Shown: positions 17,914 through 26,409 of the stretch, in pieces
Numbering within the stretch: position 1 is the first letter of the stretch
Layout of the letters: every line of letters begins with the position of its first letter
Assembly: GCA_947306365.1 (NCBI GenBank)
Contig: CAMZGD010000020.1
Span: forward strand, 1-44,896
Direction: 5' to 3'
Source of the DNA: an uncultured Bacteroidales bacterium
GTDB lineage: Bacteria; Bacteroidota; Bacteroidia; Bacteroidales; UBA932
DNA: 44,896 nucleotides
Position numbers and translations under genes: made by a program
The notes under the pieces: model-generated
What the model was told of the DNA's origin: nothing
The model's input: the letters and a program-made list of their open reading frames with translations, nothing else
Database searches by the model: none

Positions 17914-19219
17914 ATTGTCGTTTCATTATAGTGTCTGCCAAATCAATCCAGCGCGGATCGATGCCGAGTTCCCGCGCGATGTTGAGTGCCTCGTGCGGCA
18001 CTTCGTGGCTCGTCGTCTTCACGAGCCTGTAATCCATGGTCCGGCCTTTCGTGCCCGGCAGCAGTCCCCTGACACGCCAGCACTGGCCGTCGTGCGCCAC
18101 CGTGTAATGCGTCGTCATGACCAGCGCCAGATTGGGCCGGTCCGCCAACCGTTCCAGCAGGGCCGCCACGAGCGCCGTCCCTTCGACGGGGTTGGTCGTA
18201 CGGGCGGGTTCATCCACCAGCAGCAGGACCCGGCCGCCCTTTTCCACGGCGGCCACGGCCTGGTCGATGCGCTGCATTTCCGCAGCGAAGGAAGAAAGGC
18301 CCGTCTTCTCGTTCTGCTCGTCACCGATGCAGAACCGGATATCGTCGAAAGGCGTCATCACAGCCGAGGCGGCCGGCAGGGCGAAACCGAACTGATACAG
18401 ATACTGCATCATGCACAGTGTCTTGAGCGCAACGGTCTTGCCGCCCATGTTGGCGCCGATTACGGTGGCCGGAACCCCGCGCCGGAACGAGAAGTCAACC
18501 GGCTGGAAATCGCGTCCCTTTGCCTTGAGGGCCGCCCGCACACCCGGATGGAACATCCCGGTAATCTCCGTCTCCTGTCCCGATGTCGGGATGGACAGTC
18601 CTTCCACGTTCATCTGGACGGCCAGGGCCAGGGAGATATCCAGTTCGGCCATTTCGCGAAGCGTCTGCAGCAATCCACGCGCATACGGCCGCAATTTGTC
18701 GCTGATGACTTTCTTCAGCCGGTCTTCTTCGACCGCCAGCTGTTCCTGAAGCCCGCCGTCGTCCGGATCCTGTTCCACGGCGGCGCGCAGACGCCGCAGC
18801 TCCACCGAATAGGAATCATAGAGGTAGAACGTGCCGATCCGCAGCCCGTCCGGGTCCAGGATCCCGATTACGGCATCCAGGTCCGTCCCCATCGCCAGCG
18901 ATTCGGCCAGCAGGGCCATATGCTTGATCTCGAAAAATTCAATCTCATCCAGGGTCGCTCCCTCCGCCAGGGAGGAAAGCGTTCCGGAGATATCGCGGAG
19001 TCCCTGCAGGCGGAAGCGCATGTCTTCCACACTGCGACGGTCGGTCACGACCAGGTCGAAGAACCTGCGCAAGGTGGCATACGCCGCATCGATCCTGCCG
19101 GAATCGGTCATCATTTCCCGATCCAGCAAGACCTTGCGTGCATATCCGCTCTGCAGGCCCAGTTCGTCGAACAGGCAGCGGATGCCACAGGGGCTCTCAA
19201 CGATTTCCTTAAATTTCAT
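17906..19219 (-). CDS. kamC: Lysine 5,6-aminomutase reactivase ATPase (MutS-like)
   Basis: A 437-residue protein with a MutS-family C-terminal ATPase. Walker A is GANMGGKT (255-262), a Ser-rich signature GLSSFAAEM follows (307-315), and Walker B is LLLVDEPAR (332-340). The N-terminal half resembles MutS core helices but there is no mismatch-binding domain. In lysine-fermenting bacteria this gene sits between kamA and kamDE, and its product is annotated as an ATPase that frees the aminomutase from inactive cobalamin; direct proof is limited. ATG 19219 was chosen because it overlaps kamB by only 11 bp and starts the conserved region. Confidence 0.88.
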   Translation of the reverse strand: MKFKEIVESPCGIRCLFDELGLQSGYARKVLLDREMMTDSGRIDAAYATLRRFFDLVVTDRRSVEDMRFRLQGLRDISGTLSSLAEGATLDEIEFFEIKHMALLAESLAMGTDLDAVIGILDPDGLRIGTFYLYDSYSVELRRLRAAVEQDPDDGGLQEQLAVEEDRLKKVISDKLRPYARGLLQTLREMAELDISLALAVQMNVEGLSIPTSGQETEITGMFHPGVRAALKAKGRDFQPVDFSFRRGVPATVIGANMGGKTVALKTLCMMQYLYQFGFALPAASAVMTPFDDIRFCIGDEQNEKTGLSSFAAEMQRIDQAVAAVEKGGRVLLLVDEPARTTNPVEGTALVAALLERLADRPNLALVMTTHYTVAHDGQCWRVRGLLPGTKGRTMDYRLVKTTSHEVPHEALNIARELGIDPRWIDLADTIMKRQYE

Positions 19220-20159
19220 AGTCGTTCTTAACAATATCATACACGGGCAGACCGATCCGCTGCGAAAGCTCCCGGCAGAGCGTGTCCGAATCCAGGACGA
19301 TGCCGTTGGGCGCCACGGGGTTGACACACACCGCTAGCAACTCGCTCTTCATCCGGACGGAAATCCTGCCGCCGCGCCGGACAAAGGCGCGATACAGTTC
19401 CTGCGAGCAGAACACCTTGGTGAAGTCTCCGACCACCAGTTCCGTCTCTTCCTCACCAAGTCCTTGACGTACCTTCTGCAACAGCCTGTCGGTCAGTGCG
19501 CCTTCGACCTCGATGACACGGTTTCCCTTCAAGTCGGCCGCGTCAAGCGAGGAGAACGAAGACACCCGTATCCCGGGTTCCGGCCCCACATACAGCGGGA
19601 GCCGGATCAATTCCACCACGAACGCCGTCTTGCCGACCAGTTCGCGGATGTTCGCCGAATACGCAGCGCCCGTCGACAGCACCATCGCCTCGCTCACGGC
19701 GGGCGACGCGGTACTCAGACGGGAAAGCGCGCCGTCGATCAGGATCAAGTCTATCCCAAAATCATTCAATGAACGCATCCATCGTTTCAGGGCCGCAGCG
19801 CCGGAAGGGCCGCTCAGCAGCACTTTTCCTTCCTGCAGGGCCTTGGCCGTCACCACGCGCCCGAGGGCCGTGTCCTCATCGCTCACCGCATACAGTTCGG
19901 AAAGGGGACGTTTCTGCCGGAAATGCTTTTCGCTGGTCGCAAAGAACATCCCCTCCCGTACTGTGATCTCGGGCTTGACGGTACCTGTCACCTGGTCGGT
20001 CGTTTCCCCGTCGATCCCGATCGAAGTCACCGCCACGTTGAACCAGCCGAGCGGCAACCGTTTGATGATGTAGTTGAGACACTCCGTCTTGCCGGCGTTC
20101 TTGGCAAGGCCGACGATCGACACGCTCTTATGTTTGAGTATCTCCCCTACGAAAGGCAT
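19209..20159 (-). CDS. kamB: Lysine 5,6-aminomutase reactivase subunit
   Basis: A 316-residue protein with a P-loop at the N-terminus (GLAKNAGKTE, residues 17-26) and a following GIDGE segment. The rest has no other family motif that I recognise. The gene lies between kamA and the MutS-like gene, the position of kamB in Fusobacterium, Porphyromonas and clostridial lysine clusters. The proposed role is to work with KamC in repair of the B12 enzyme. ATG overlaps the kamA stop as TAATG. Confidence 0.85.
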   Translation of the reverse strand: MPFVGEILKHKSVSIVGLAKNAGKTECLNYIIKRLPLGWFNVAVTSIGIDGETTDQVTGTVKPEITVREGMFFATSEKHFRQKRPLSELYAVSDEDTALGRVVTAKALQEGKVLLSGPSGAAALKRWMRSLNDFGIDLILIDGALSRLSTASPAVSEAMVLSTGAAYSANIRELVGKTAFVVELIRLPLYVGPEPGIRVSSFSSLDAADLKGNRVIEVEGALTDRLLQKVRQGLGEEETELVVGDFTKVFCSQELYRAFVRRGGRISVRMKSELLAVCVNPVAPNGIVLDSDTLCRELSQRIGLPVYDIVKNDYEI

Positions 20160-21403
20160 TACCTGCGTCTTTTGCTGCGCTCGACCCGTTCCAGGTAGGC
20201 CGGCTCGATCGCCATCAGCTGGCCTTCCAGCAGCCCGGCCACGCCCTCAAGCTTCTTCCTGCATTCCGGACAGTGGCATTCCTGATGATACTCCGCAGGT
20301 TCGGTATAGGTGGTGATCACGCCCTCGAAGTTGCGGAGGACCACCTTGCCCGGCGCCTGGGAGATCACATACTGCGGCATCACCGGCGTCTTGCCGCCTC
20401 CGCCCGGCGCATCCACCACGAACGTGGGAACGGCATAGCCGGAGGTGTGTCCCCGAAGCGCCTCGATGATCTCGATGCCCTTGGAAACCGGCGTCCGGAA
20501 ATGCTCCAGTCCCATCGACAGGTCGCACTGGTAGATGTAGTACGGGCGCACCCGCATCTTCACCAGCTCGTGGACGAGTTTCTTCATCACGTGGACGCAG
20601 TCGTTCACGCCGCGCAGCAGCACCGACTGGTTGCCCAGCGGAATGCCGGCGTCGGCCAGGCGGGCGCAGGCGGCCGCCGATTCGGCGGTCACTTCGTTCG
20701 GATGGTTGAAATGCGTGTTGAGCCAGATCGGATGATACTTCCTGAGCATGTTGCAGAGCTCAGGCGTGATGCGCTGCGGGCACACCACCGGCGTACGGCT
20801 GCCGATGCGGACAATCTCCACGTGGGGGATCTCGCGGAGCCGGCGGATGATGTCCTCCAGCCACGCGTCGCTCACCATCAGGGCGTCGCCGCCCGACAGG
20901 AGCACGTCGCGCACCTCGGGCGTGTTGCGGATGTATTCGATGGCCTTGTCGATGCGCTCGCGGGGGCTTTCATCGTCCTTCTGGCCGGCGAAGCGGCGGC
21001 GGGTGCAGTGGCGGCAGTACATCGAGCACATATCGGTGATCAGCAGCAGCACGCGGTCCGGGTAGCGGTGTGTCAGGCCCGGTGTCGGGCTGTCGGTGTC
21101 CTCGTGGAGCGGGTCGAGCAGGTCGGCGGCGGACTGGTGCGTCTCGGCGGCCGTCGGAATGCACTGACGGCGCACGGGATCGAACGGATCGTCCGGGTCG
21201 ATCAGGGAGATATAATAGGGCGTGATGGCCATCCGCAGGGTGGACAGGCATTTCTTCACGCCCTCCTCCTCTTCCGGCGTCAGCTTCACGTATTTCTTCA
21301 GCTCGTCCAGTGTCTCGATCCGGTTCTTGACCTGCCATTTCCAGTCGTTCCACTGGGCGTCGGTCACCTCCGGAAAAAGATCATTTCTACGGGAAACGTT
21401 CAT
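20159..21403 (-). CDS. kamA: Lysine 2,3-aminomutase
   Basis: A 414-residue radical-SAM enzyme. The iron-sulfur cluster motif is CSMYCRHC (Cys126, Cys130, Cys133). Lys338 in APGGGGKTP is the pyridoxal phosphate lysine, Asp294 and Asp331 match the substrate-binding pair of the Clostridium subterminale enzyme (shifted by one), and the C-terminal CHCPEC provides zinc ligands. It converts L-lysine to beta-lysine, the first step of the pathway. All key residues are present, which separates it from EpmB-type paralogs. Confidence 0.96.
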   Translation of the reverse strand: MNVSRRNDLFPEVTDAQWNDWKWQVKNRIETLDELKKYVKLTPEEEEGVKKCLSTLRMAITPYYISLIDPDDPFDPVRRQCIPTAAETHQSAADLLDPLHEDTDSPTPGLTHRYPDRVLLLITDMCSMYCRHCTRRRFAGQKDDESPRERIDKAIEYIRNTPEVRDVLLSGGDALMVSDAWLEDIIRRLREIPHVEIVRIGSRTPVVCPQRITPELCNMLRKYHPIWLNTHFNHPNEVTAESAAACARLADAGIPLGNQSVLLRGVNDCVHVMKKLVHELVKMRVRPYYIYQCDLSMGLEHFRTPVSKGIEIIEALRGHTSGYAVPTFVVDAPGGGGKTPVMPQYVISQAPGKVVLRNFEGVITTYTEPAEYHQECHCPECRKKLEGVAGLLEGQLMAIEPAYLERVERSKRRR

Positions 21404-21409
21404 GGTGCC

Positions 21410-22486
21410 TTATGCGTAAAGTTCCTCAAAGATCTTCCGGAGTTTCGGACATTCGCGCAGCTCCTGCAACGTGAACTCGGCGTGGCCCTTGGTATAGCCG
21501 TTGCCCATGATCATGTTCACGTCCGCACCGATGCCTTCCGCACCCAGGGAGGCCTTGGTGAAGCTGGTGGCCATCGAGAAGAAATACACGATGCCGTCGT
21601 CCTTCGTGCAGAGCACGGCCGTCATTTCCTGGTCGGGCACGTTCACGCAGTTGATGGTCACGTCGGCCATCTTGCCGCCGGTCAGTTTCTCGACGAGTTC
21701 ATAGACCTGCACGGGGGTCATGCCGGCCGCGCTTTCCACGACGTCGCAGAAGCCGAGGTCCTTGATGCGCTGGGTAGAACGGGGACTGTTCGCAATGCCG
21801 ATCACCTTGCCGGTCACGCCGACGCGCTTCTTCGCCTCATACGCGCAGAGCATGCCGCTCTTGCCGCCGGCTCCCAGAATGACGACCGTCTGGCCATACT
21901 GGCAGAGCTTCGCGGTCTGGGCGGGCGCGCCGGCCACGTCGAGTGCGGAAAGGGCGAGCTTCTCCGGCATGTCGGTCGGAATCTTCGCATAGATGCCGCT
22001 CTCGAAGAGGATGGCCTTGCCCTTGATGTCCACCTGGTCCACGTCGGGACGGATGGCGAGGATCTCGTCTATGCGCAGCGGGGTCAGCGAGAGGCTGACC
22101 AGCGTGGCGATGCGGTCGCCTTCCTTCAGGTCGATTTTTCCCTTGAGGGCGTCGCCGATCTTCTCGACCTTGCCGAGCAGCATGCCACCCGAACCCGTAC
22201 GGCGGTTGCGGTGCTTGCCCTGCAGTTCGACGTTGAGCAGCATCTCCTTCTTTACCTCTTCCATGATTCTCTCCTCGCTGGCACCTTCGCCGGCCTGCTG
22301 GCGGGCGTAGTTGTGGATGTCGGTGAACGACGCGGAGTCGATGTTGAGGGTCTGGACGTCGATCAGGATCTCGTTGTCCCAGATTTCGTCCATGTTGTTG
22401 TCGAGTTTGTTTGCCGGTTGCGGAAGGACACCCTTCGGTTCGATGACGCGGTGCGTTCCGTACTTGTTTCCGTGTTTCTGTGCCAT
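21410..22486 (-). CDS. kdd: L-erythro-3,5-diaminohexanoate dehydrogenase
   Basis: A 358-residue NAD(P)-dependent dehydrogenase. It opens with GTHRVIEPKGVLPQPA, a family-specific start, and has a Rossmann motif VILGAGGKSGMLCAYEAKK (about 190-208). Kdd oxidatively deaminates 3,5-diaminohexanoate to 3-keto-5-aminohexanoate. The 42-bp space before it is the largest in the lysine cluster and has no clear promoter. It is 6 bp before kamA. Confidence 0.94.
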   Translation of the reverse strand: MAQKHGNKYGTHRVIEPKGVLPQPANKLDNNMDEIWDNEILIDVQTLNIDSASFTDIHNYARQQAGEGASEERIMEEVKKEMLLNVELQGKHRNRRTGSGGMLLGKVEKIGDALKGKIDLKEGDRIATLVSLSLTPLRIDEILAIRPDVDQVDIKGKAILFESGIYAKIPTDMPEKLALSALDVAGAPAQTAKLCQYGQTVVILGAGGKSGMLCAYEAKKRVGVTGKVIGIANSPRSTQRIKDLGFCDVVESAAGMTPVQVYELVEKLTGGKMADVTINCVNVPDQEMTAVLCTKDDGIVYFFSMATSFTKASLGAEGIGADVNMIMGNGYTKGHAEFTLQELRECPKLRKIFEELYA

Positions 22487-22528
22487 ATTACGTTATAAAG
22501 TTTATTGTTTCCTTTTTTGGAGGGATTA

Positions 22529-23356
22529 TCATTTTTTAAGACCCAATATCTCGCGGGCTTCGTCGCTCGTGGCGACGGGACGGCCCAGTTCAGCGGCAAG
22601 GCGGACGACCTTGGCGACCAGTTCGCCGTTATTCCTGGCCAGGACGCCTTTCGAGAGATAGAGATTGTCCTCGAAACCGACGCGGACATTACCGCCCATG
22701 GCGATGGCCGCGGCGGCCATCGGGAATGCGTGACGGCCTACGCCGGTCACCGTCCAGGTCGAGCCGGCCGGAATGCCGTTCACCAGCCAGCAGAGGTTGG
22801 CGACGGTGGCAGGCGTGCACCCGGGGACGCCCAGCACGAAGTTGAACTGCATGGGAGCGCCGGGAGCCTGCCCCTTCCTGGCCATGTTGAGGATGGTGTC
22901 GAGGTGCCCCATCTCAAAGCATTCGTATTCGGGCTTGATGCCGCGTTCCATCATGCGTTTGCCGAAGGCGCGCATGGTCGGCATCGTGTTGTCGAAGATC
23001 TCGTCGCCGAAGTTGCAGGTACCGCAGTCGAGGGTGGCCATTTCGGGCAGCGGGTCGGTGTCGGTGGACTGGAGGCGTTCGTCGGGTGTCATGCCGACGG
23101 CTCCGCCGGTGGAAGGGATCAGGATGACATTGGGGCACACCTTCAGGATGGCCTCTTCACATTCCTGGAAACGACCCCGGTCCTGCGTGGGCGTGCCGTC
23201 GTCCCAGCGGACGTGCAGGTGGACGATCGCGGCGCCGGCGTCGACGGCCGACTTCGCTTCGCGGACGATCTCCTCCACGGTATAGGGCACGGCGGGATTC
23301 TGCTCCTTCGTGACTTCCGCGCCGCAGATGGCGGCGGTAATGATCAGCTTGTCCAT
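22529..23356 (-). CDS. kce: 3-keto-5-aminohexanoate cleavage enzyme (BKACE family)
   Basis: A 275-residue DUF849/BKACE protein. The zinc and substrate residues reported for Kce align well: Glu14 (CGAE), His46 and His48 (HLHVR) and Glu229 in RVGFEDN (230 in the reference enzyme). It reacts 3-keto-5-aminohexanoate with acetyl-CoA to give acetoacetate and 3-aminobutyryl-CoA. The ATG overlaps the kal stop as TAATG. Confidence 0.95.
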   Translation of the reverse strand: MDKLIITAAICGAEVTKEQNPAVPYTVEEIVREAKSAVDAGAAIVHLHVRWDDGTPTQDRGRFQECEEAILKVCPNVILIPSTGGAVGMTPDERLQSTDTDPLPEMATLDCGTCNFGDEIFDNTMPTMRAFGKRMMERGIKPEYECFEMGHLDTILNMARKGQAPGAPMQFNFVLGVPGCTPATVANLCWLVNGIPAGSTWTVTGVGRHAFPMAAAAIAMGGNVRVGFEDNLYLSKGVLARNNGELVAKVVRLAAELGRPVATSDEAREILGLKK

Positions 23357-23745
23357 TATTTACGCTGGCATTTCTTGGGGGTTACACACGTACCGCTGGC
23401 GCGGCATACCACGACCGGCTCCTCGAGCAGGTCGGCGGCGGAATCAGAAATGTCCGGACGCGGCGCGATGACCTTGCGGGCCTCGAACACCATCTTGCGG
23501 GAGGTATTGCCTTCCGAGACGATCTCGCCCGTGGCTTCGATGAAATCGCCCGCATAGACCGGGGCGATGAATTCGACCATGTCATAGGCCTTGAACAGGC
23601 CTTCGTCGCCGTCGCGGAGGATCAGCAGTTCGGTGGCGACGTCACCGAACAGATGCAGCATGTGCGCGCCGTCCACCAGGTTTCCGCCGTAATGTGCGTC
23701 CTTGGCGCTCATCCGGACGCGGATCATGGATTTGTATTCTGCCAT
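23356..23745 (-). CDS. kal: 3-aminobutyryl-CoA ammonia-lyase
   Basis: A 129-residue hotdog-fold protein of the size known for Kal. The central region [25 protein letters not shown] is characteristic. It removes ammonia from L-3-aminobutyryl-CoA to give crotonyl-CoA. Identification rests on its length, the hotdog features and its fixed place next to kce. Confidence 0.93.
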   Translation of the reverse strand: MAEYKSMIRVRMSAKDAHYGGNLVDGAHMLHLFGDVATELLILRDGDEGLFKAYDMVEFIAPVYAGDFIEATGEIVSEGNTSRKMVFEARKVIAPRPDISDSAADLLEEPVVVCRASGTCVTPKKCQRK

Positions 23746-23760
23746 AGCCTGTACGGATCG

Positions 23761-24411
23761 TTACTGTTCGACATAGATATAGTCCACGAAGAGGGCGGGC
23801 GTATGCACGGCCTCCGGCTCGATCTCGCCCACCTTGACCAGTTTCTCGGCCTCCACGATCACCGTTTCGGCCGCCTGGGCCATCATCGGGTTGAAGTTCT
23901 TGGTCGTGCCGCGGTAGAACACGTTGCCCGACTCGTCCACGATGCTGCCGCCGATCAGCGCGAAATCGGCGCCGAGCGGTTTTTCGAGCAGATACTGCTT
24001 GCCGTCCACCGTAAGGATCTCCTTTCCTTCCTGGACCACGGTGCCCAGACCGGTCGGCGTCAGGATGCCGCCCAGGCCCGCACCCTTGGCACGGATGCGC
24101 TCGGCCAGCGTTCCCTGCGGAACCAGGTTCATCTTCAGGTCACCGTTGTTCATCTGCTCGATCGAAGCCTTGCTGCCTCCGATGTAAGAAGCATAGATTT
24201 CCTTTACCTGATGGTTTTCAATCAGCTTGCTCCAGCCCTTTCCGTCAAAGACCGTATCGTTGCAGATGACGGTCAGGTTCTTGACGCCGCTTTCGGCCAG
24301 TGCATCGACAATCTGTTTGGGGGCGCCCGTTCCCAGGAAGCCGCCGATCATAATCGTGGAGCCGTCCTTGATCATAGCGACAGCTTCTTTCAGCGTTATG
24401 TTCTTTTTCAT
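23761..24411 (-). CDS. atoD: Acetoacetate:butyryl-CoA CoA-transferase, subunit A
   Basis: A 216-residue family I CoA-transferase alpha subunit. The CoA-binding GGFLGTGAPKQIVDAL segment (23-38) and GGSIVDESGNVFYRGTTKNFNP are typical. Together with AtoA it moves CoA from butyryl-CoA to acetoacetate. It is the first gene of the lysine run; ATG 24411 was chosen because the upstream extension is poorly conserved and AT-rich. Confidence 0.93.
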   Translation of the reverse strand: MKKNITLKEAVAMIKDGSTIMIGGFLGTGAPKQIVDALAESGVKNLTVICNDTVFDGKGWSKLIENHQVKEIYASYIGGSKASIEQMNNGDLKMNLVPQGTLAERIRAKGAGLGGILTPTGLGTVVQEGKEILTVDGKQYLLEKPLGADFALIGGSIVDESGNVFYRGTTKNFNPMMAQAAETVIVEAEKLVKVGEIEPEAVHTPALFVDYIYVEQ

Positions 24412-24456
24412 ATCGATAGAAATAATTGTTGTTTTTACAGAATCAACCTTAATCTG

Positions 24457-24464
24457 CAAATTTA
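24457..24464 (-). promoter_or_regulatory. Probable -7 element for the lysine operon
   Basis: TAAATTTG on the minus strand (24464-24457) fits TAnnTTTG and lies 46 bp before the atoD start. A TTTG at the standard distance upstream is missing: the nearest copies are 14 and 25 bp away. The call is therefore tentative. No riboswitch-like fold was seen in the 128 bp between 24412 and 24539. Confidence 0.45.
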
Positions 24465-24490
24465 ATCATTTTTACAGACAAATAAAAGAC

Positions 24491-24514
24491 AAATCGGGCC
24501 GTCAGACCCGATTT
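24491..24514 (-). terminator. Probable terminator after the HX4D acyltransferase gene
   Basis: AAATCGGG (24491-24498) pairs with CCCGATTT (24507-24514) around an 8-base loop. On the minus strand it is followed by a T-rich stretch, and it lies 26 bp after the acyltransferase stop. This separates that gene from the lysine run. Confidence 0.65.
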
Positions 24515-24539
24515 ACGAACAAATGTGATGCGGGCGGAA

Positions 24540-25658
24540 TCAGAAACCCTTGCGCAGGACCGGCGTCGCGTAGATCTTGACGAGGATGTCGCGGATGCAG
24601 CGGCGGTCCACACGGTGCTTGGGCAGCGTGTTGAGCTCTTCCTTGAGATACTTCTCAAACTGCTCGTACACGTGCCGGTCGGACGGTTCCCGCCCGGTCA
24701 GCATTTCGGCGGCGGCGATGTTGTTCGGCCAGATCCGGTAGGATTCGAGGATGCGCTCGTCGACGATCCGGGCCAGTTGGCGGAACCGTTCGTTCTTGTC
24801 GAGCGCGGCGCAGGCTTCGAGCTCAGCCCGGGTGATGGGCTTGCAGAAGGCGACATGCACCCGCCCCTTCTGCTGCATGATGCCCAGGATGATGCTCTCC
24901 AGATCCTCGCCGGGACGTTTGACGTACGAACCCATCATCTGCTTGATGTAAACCTCGTAAGCCTTTTTGATTCCGCAGCTTTCGATCTCATAGGAGACCG
25001 CGACCGGCATCAGGCGGAGTTCGCCCATGTTTTCGGCGAAGTCGCGGCTTCCGCTCATCGAGAGCATCTTGAGCAACCCCTGTTCGGTAGTGTCATTCCC
25101 GTCTTTCGTGCGTCCGTTGCGGTGCGAAATCCAGATCGAGGCCGGATGTTCGTCGCAGAGCCGCATCCGGATGTAGGACGAAAGTTCGCGCGACGTTTCG
25201 TAGAGTTCCTTCGGGCTCGTGCTGCGGGCCACCTTGATCATCCGGTTGGAACGCATCAGGTCTTCCACGAACTGATTGTAGATCAGGTTGTCCCCCACTG
25301 CGATCTCGGACAGCGGAAGGCCGTTGTCCTTGAAGATATACTGGATGAACGCCGAGTCGAGCACGATGTCGCGGTGCGACGAGAGCATCGTATAACGCCC
25401 GCCGCCCTCGAACCAGTCCAGACCTTCGTAGGTAAGCCCTTTCGTGGTCTTGCCCAGGATGCTGCGCACGGCCGGATACATCACGCGGGTCTGGAAATCA
25501 TCGACGCCGTGGATCGTATTGAGCGTATTGCGCAGGATGTCCGTATCCTTTCCCGGAAACAGGAAGGCGGAAATCTGCTCCATCAGCCGGTTGTTGGACG
25601 CACGCTTGAGCGCCTGCGCCGTCTCCGCATCATTGTAGGGTCGAATGTTCTCGTACAT
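24540..25658 (-). CDS. HX4D-motif glycerolipid acyltransferase-like protein
   Basis: A 372-residue protein of the glycerol-3-phosphate/1-acylglycerol-3-phosphate acyltransferase type. The catalytic HX4D motif is SSHRDIVLD (about residues 92-100), and further blocks are AVGDNLIYNQF and SIWISHRNGRTKDGND (about 190-205). It has no clear transmembrane span, so it is probably peripheral. The substrate may be a lysophospholipid or another lipid. It abuts the upstream membrane-protein gene without a gap. Confidence 0.8.
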   Translation of the reverse strand: MYENIRPYNDAETAQALKRASNNRLMEQISAFLFPGKDTDILRNTLNTIHGVDDFQTRVMYPAVRSILGKTTKGLTYEGLDWFEGGGRYTMLSSHRDIVLDSAFIQYIFKDNGLPLSEIAVGDNLIYNQFVEDLMRSNRMIKVARSTSPKELYETSRELSSYIRMRLCDEHPASIWISHRNGRTKDGNDTTEQGLLKMLSMSGSRDFAENMGELRLMPVAVSYEIESCGIKKAYEVYIKQMMGSYVKRPGEDLESIILGIMQQKGRVHVAFCKPITRAELEACAALDKNERFRQLARIVDERILESYRIWPNNIAAAEMLTGREPSDRHVYEQFEKYLKEELNTLPKHRVDRRCIRDILVKIYATPVLRKGF

Positions 25659-26378
25659 CTATCGCTGCTTTAGGAATGAAAGGGCAAATAGCGGAAGGAC
25701 AGCTGAAAGATAGAGCGGAATCAGCGCCAGCAGCGGCGTATAGCCGAAGCGTGTCACGGCCAGTGCATTCTGGATCATCAGGAACGCATAGCCCAAAATG
25801 AGCAGGCCGCCCAGCAGGAACCACACGCGGAAGTGCGTCAGGCAGAACAGCAGCACGGACAGCACGACGAACAGCATCGGAACCAGCAGATGGATCATGC
25901 TGTCGCCCCCGACCGCCCTGACGCCGCAAATAACGGACGAGACCAGCATTCCGGCGAACAGCAGCGCAAAGCAGTATTTCGCAGCGCCGCTGTCGGCCGC
26001 GCTTTTTCGGATCGCATTGGCCGAAACCTTGTCGGCGACGTGTTTTTTCCGTTTCTGGAAATACAGCACATACAACAGGGCGACGACAGCGCCCGCCACG
26101 CACCAGACCAGTGCGGGGCGTCCCGGTTCCCAAAGCGGTTTCTTGTCGCCGAAAGGCCAGAACGTGATGAAACTCAACGCCACCAGTCCGAAGTACCAGA
26201 GCGCCGTCCAGCCCGTTTCAATGAACAGCTGGCGCACTTTCACCCGCCCCCGGCGCGCAAGCAGCACGAAGCACAGGCATAACAGGGCGAACAGGATGGC
26301 GGCGGCCAGCAACCACTGGCCATAGGAGAAGCCGACCCGCTCCACAATGTATCTGTTGATATCGAATAGACTCTTCAT
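25659..26378 (-). CDS. Hypothetical polytopic membrane protein
   Basis: A 239-residue protein with about six or seven hydrophobic spans (for example 20-40, 50-72, 85-100, 125-145, 150-165, 170-190, 205-235). A short basic loop with KKHVADKVSANAIRK lies mid-protein. I do not recognise a family. The start chosen is ATG 26378, since the longer frame begins inside queA. Position directly before the acyltransferase and probable co-transcription hint at an envelope role, but this is inference. Confidence 0.65.
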   Translation of the reverse strand: MKSLFDINRYIVERVGFSYGQWLLAAAILFALLCLCFVLLARRGRVKVRQLFIETGWTALWYFGLVALSFITFWPFGDKKPLWEPGRPALVWCVAGAVVALLYVLYFQKRKKHVADKVSANAIRKSAADSGAAKYCFALLFAGMLVSSVICGVRAVGGDSMIHLLVPMLFVVLSVLLFCLTHFRVWFLLGGLLILGYAFLMIQNALAVTRFGYTPLLALIPLYLSAVLPLFALSFLKQR

Positions 26379-26401
26379 GGCAATTATCCGTATTACTTCT
26401 G

Positions 26402-26409
26402 CAAATATA
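26402..26409 (-). promoter_or_regulatory. Possible -7 element for the membrane-protein gene
   Basis: TATATTTG on the minus strand lies 24 bp before ATG 26378, just past the queA stop. No TTTG is found at the expected distance upstream, so it could also be chance or the operon may be transcribed from the queA promoter. Confidence 0.4.

Noticed and set aside
24412-24539. Possible lysine or cobalamin riboswitch before the lysine operon
   Set aside because: The space is only 128 bp, is AT-rich and shows no conserved L-box or cobalamin-box elements; the one clear hairpin fits a terminator of the upstream gene.
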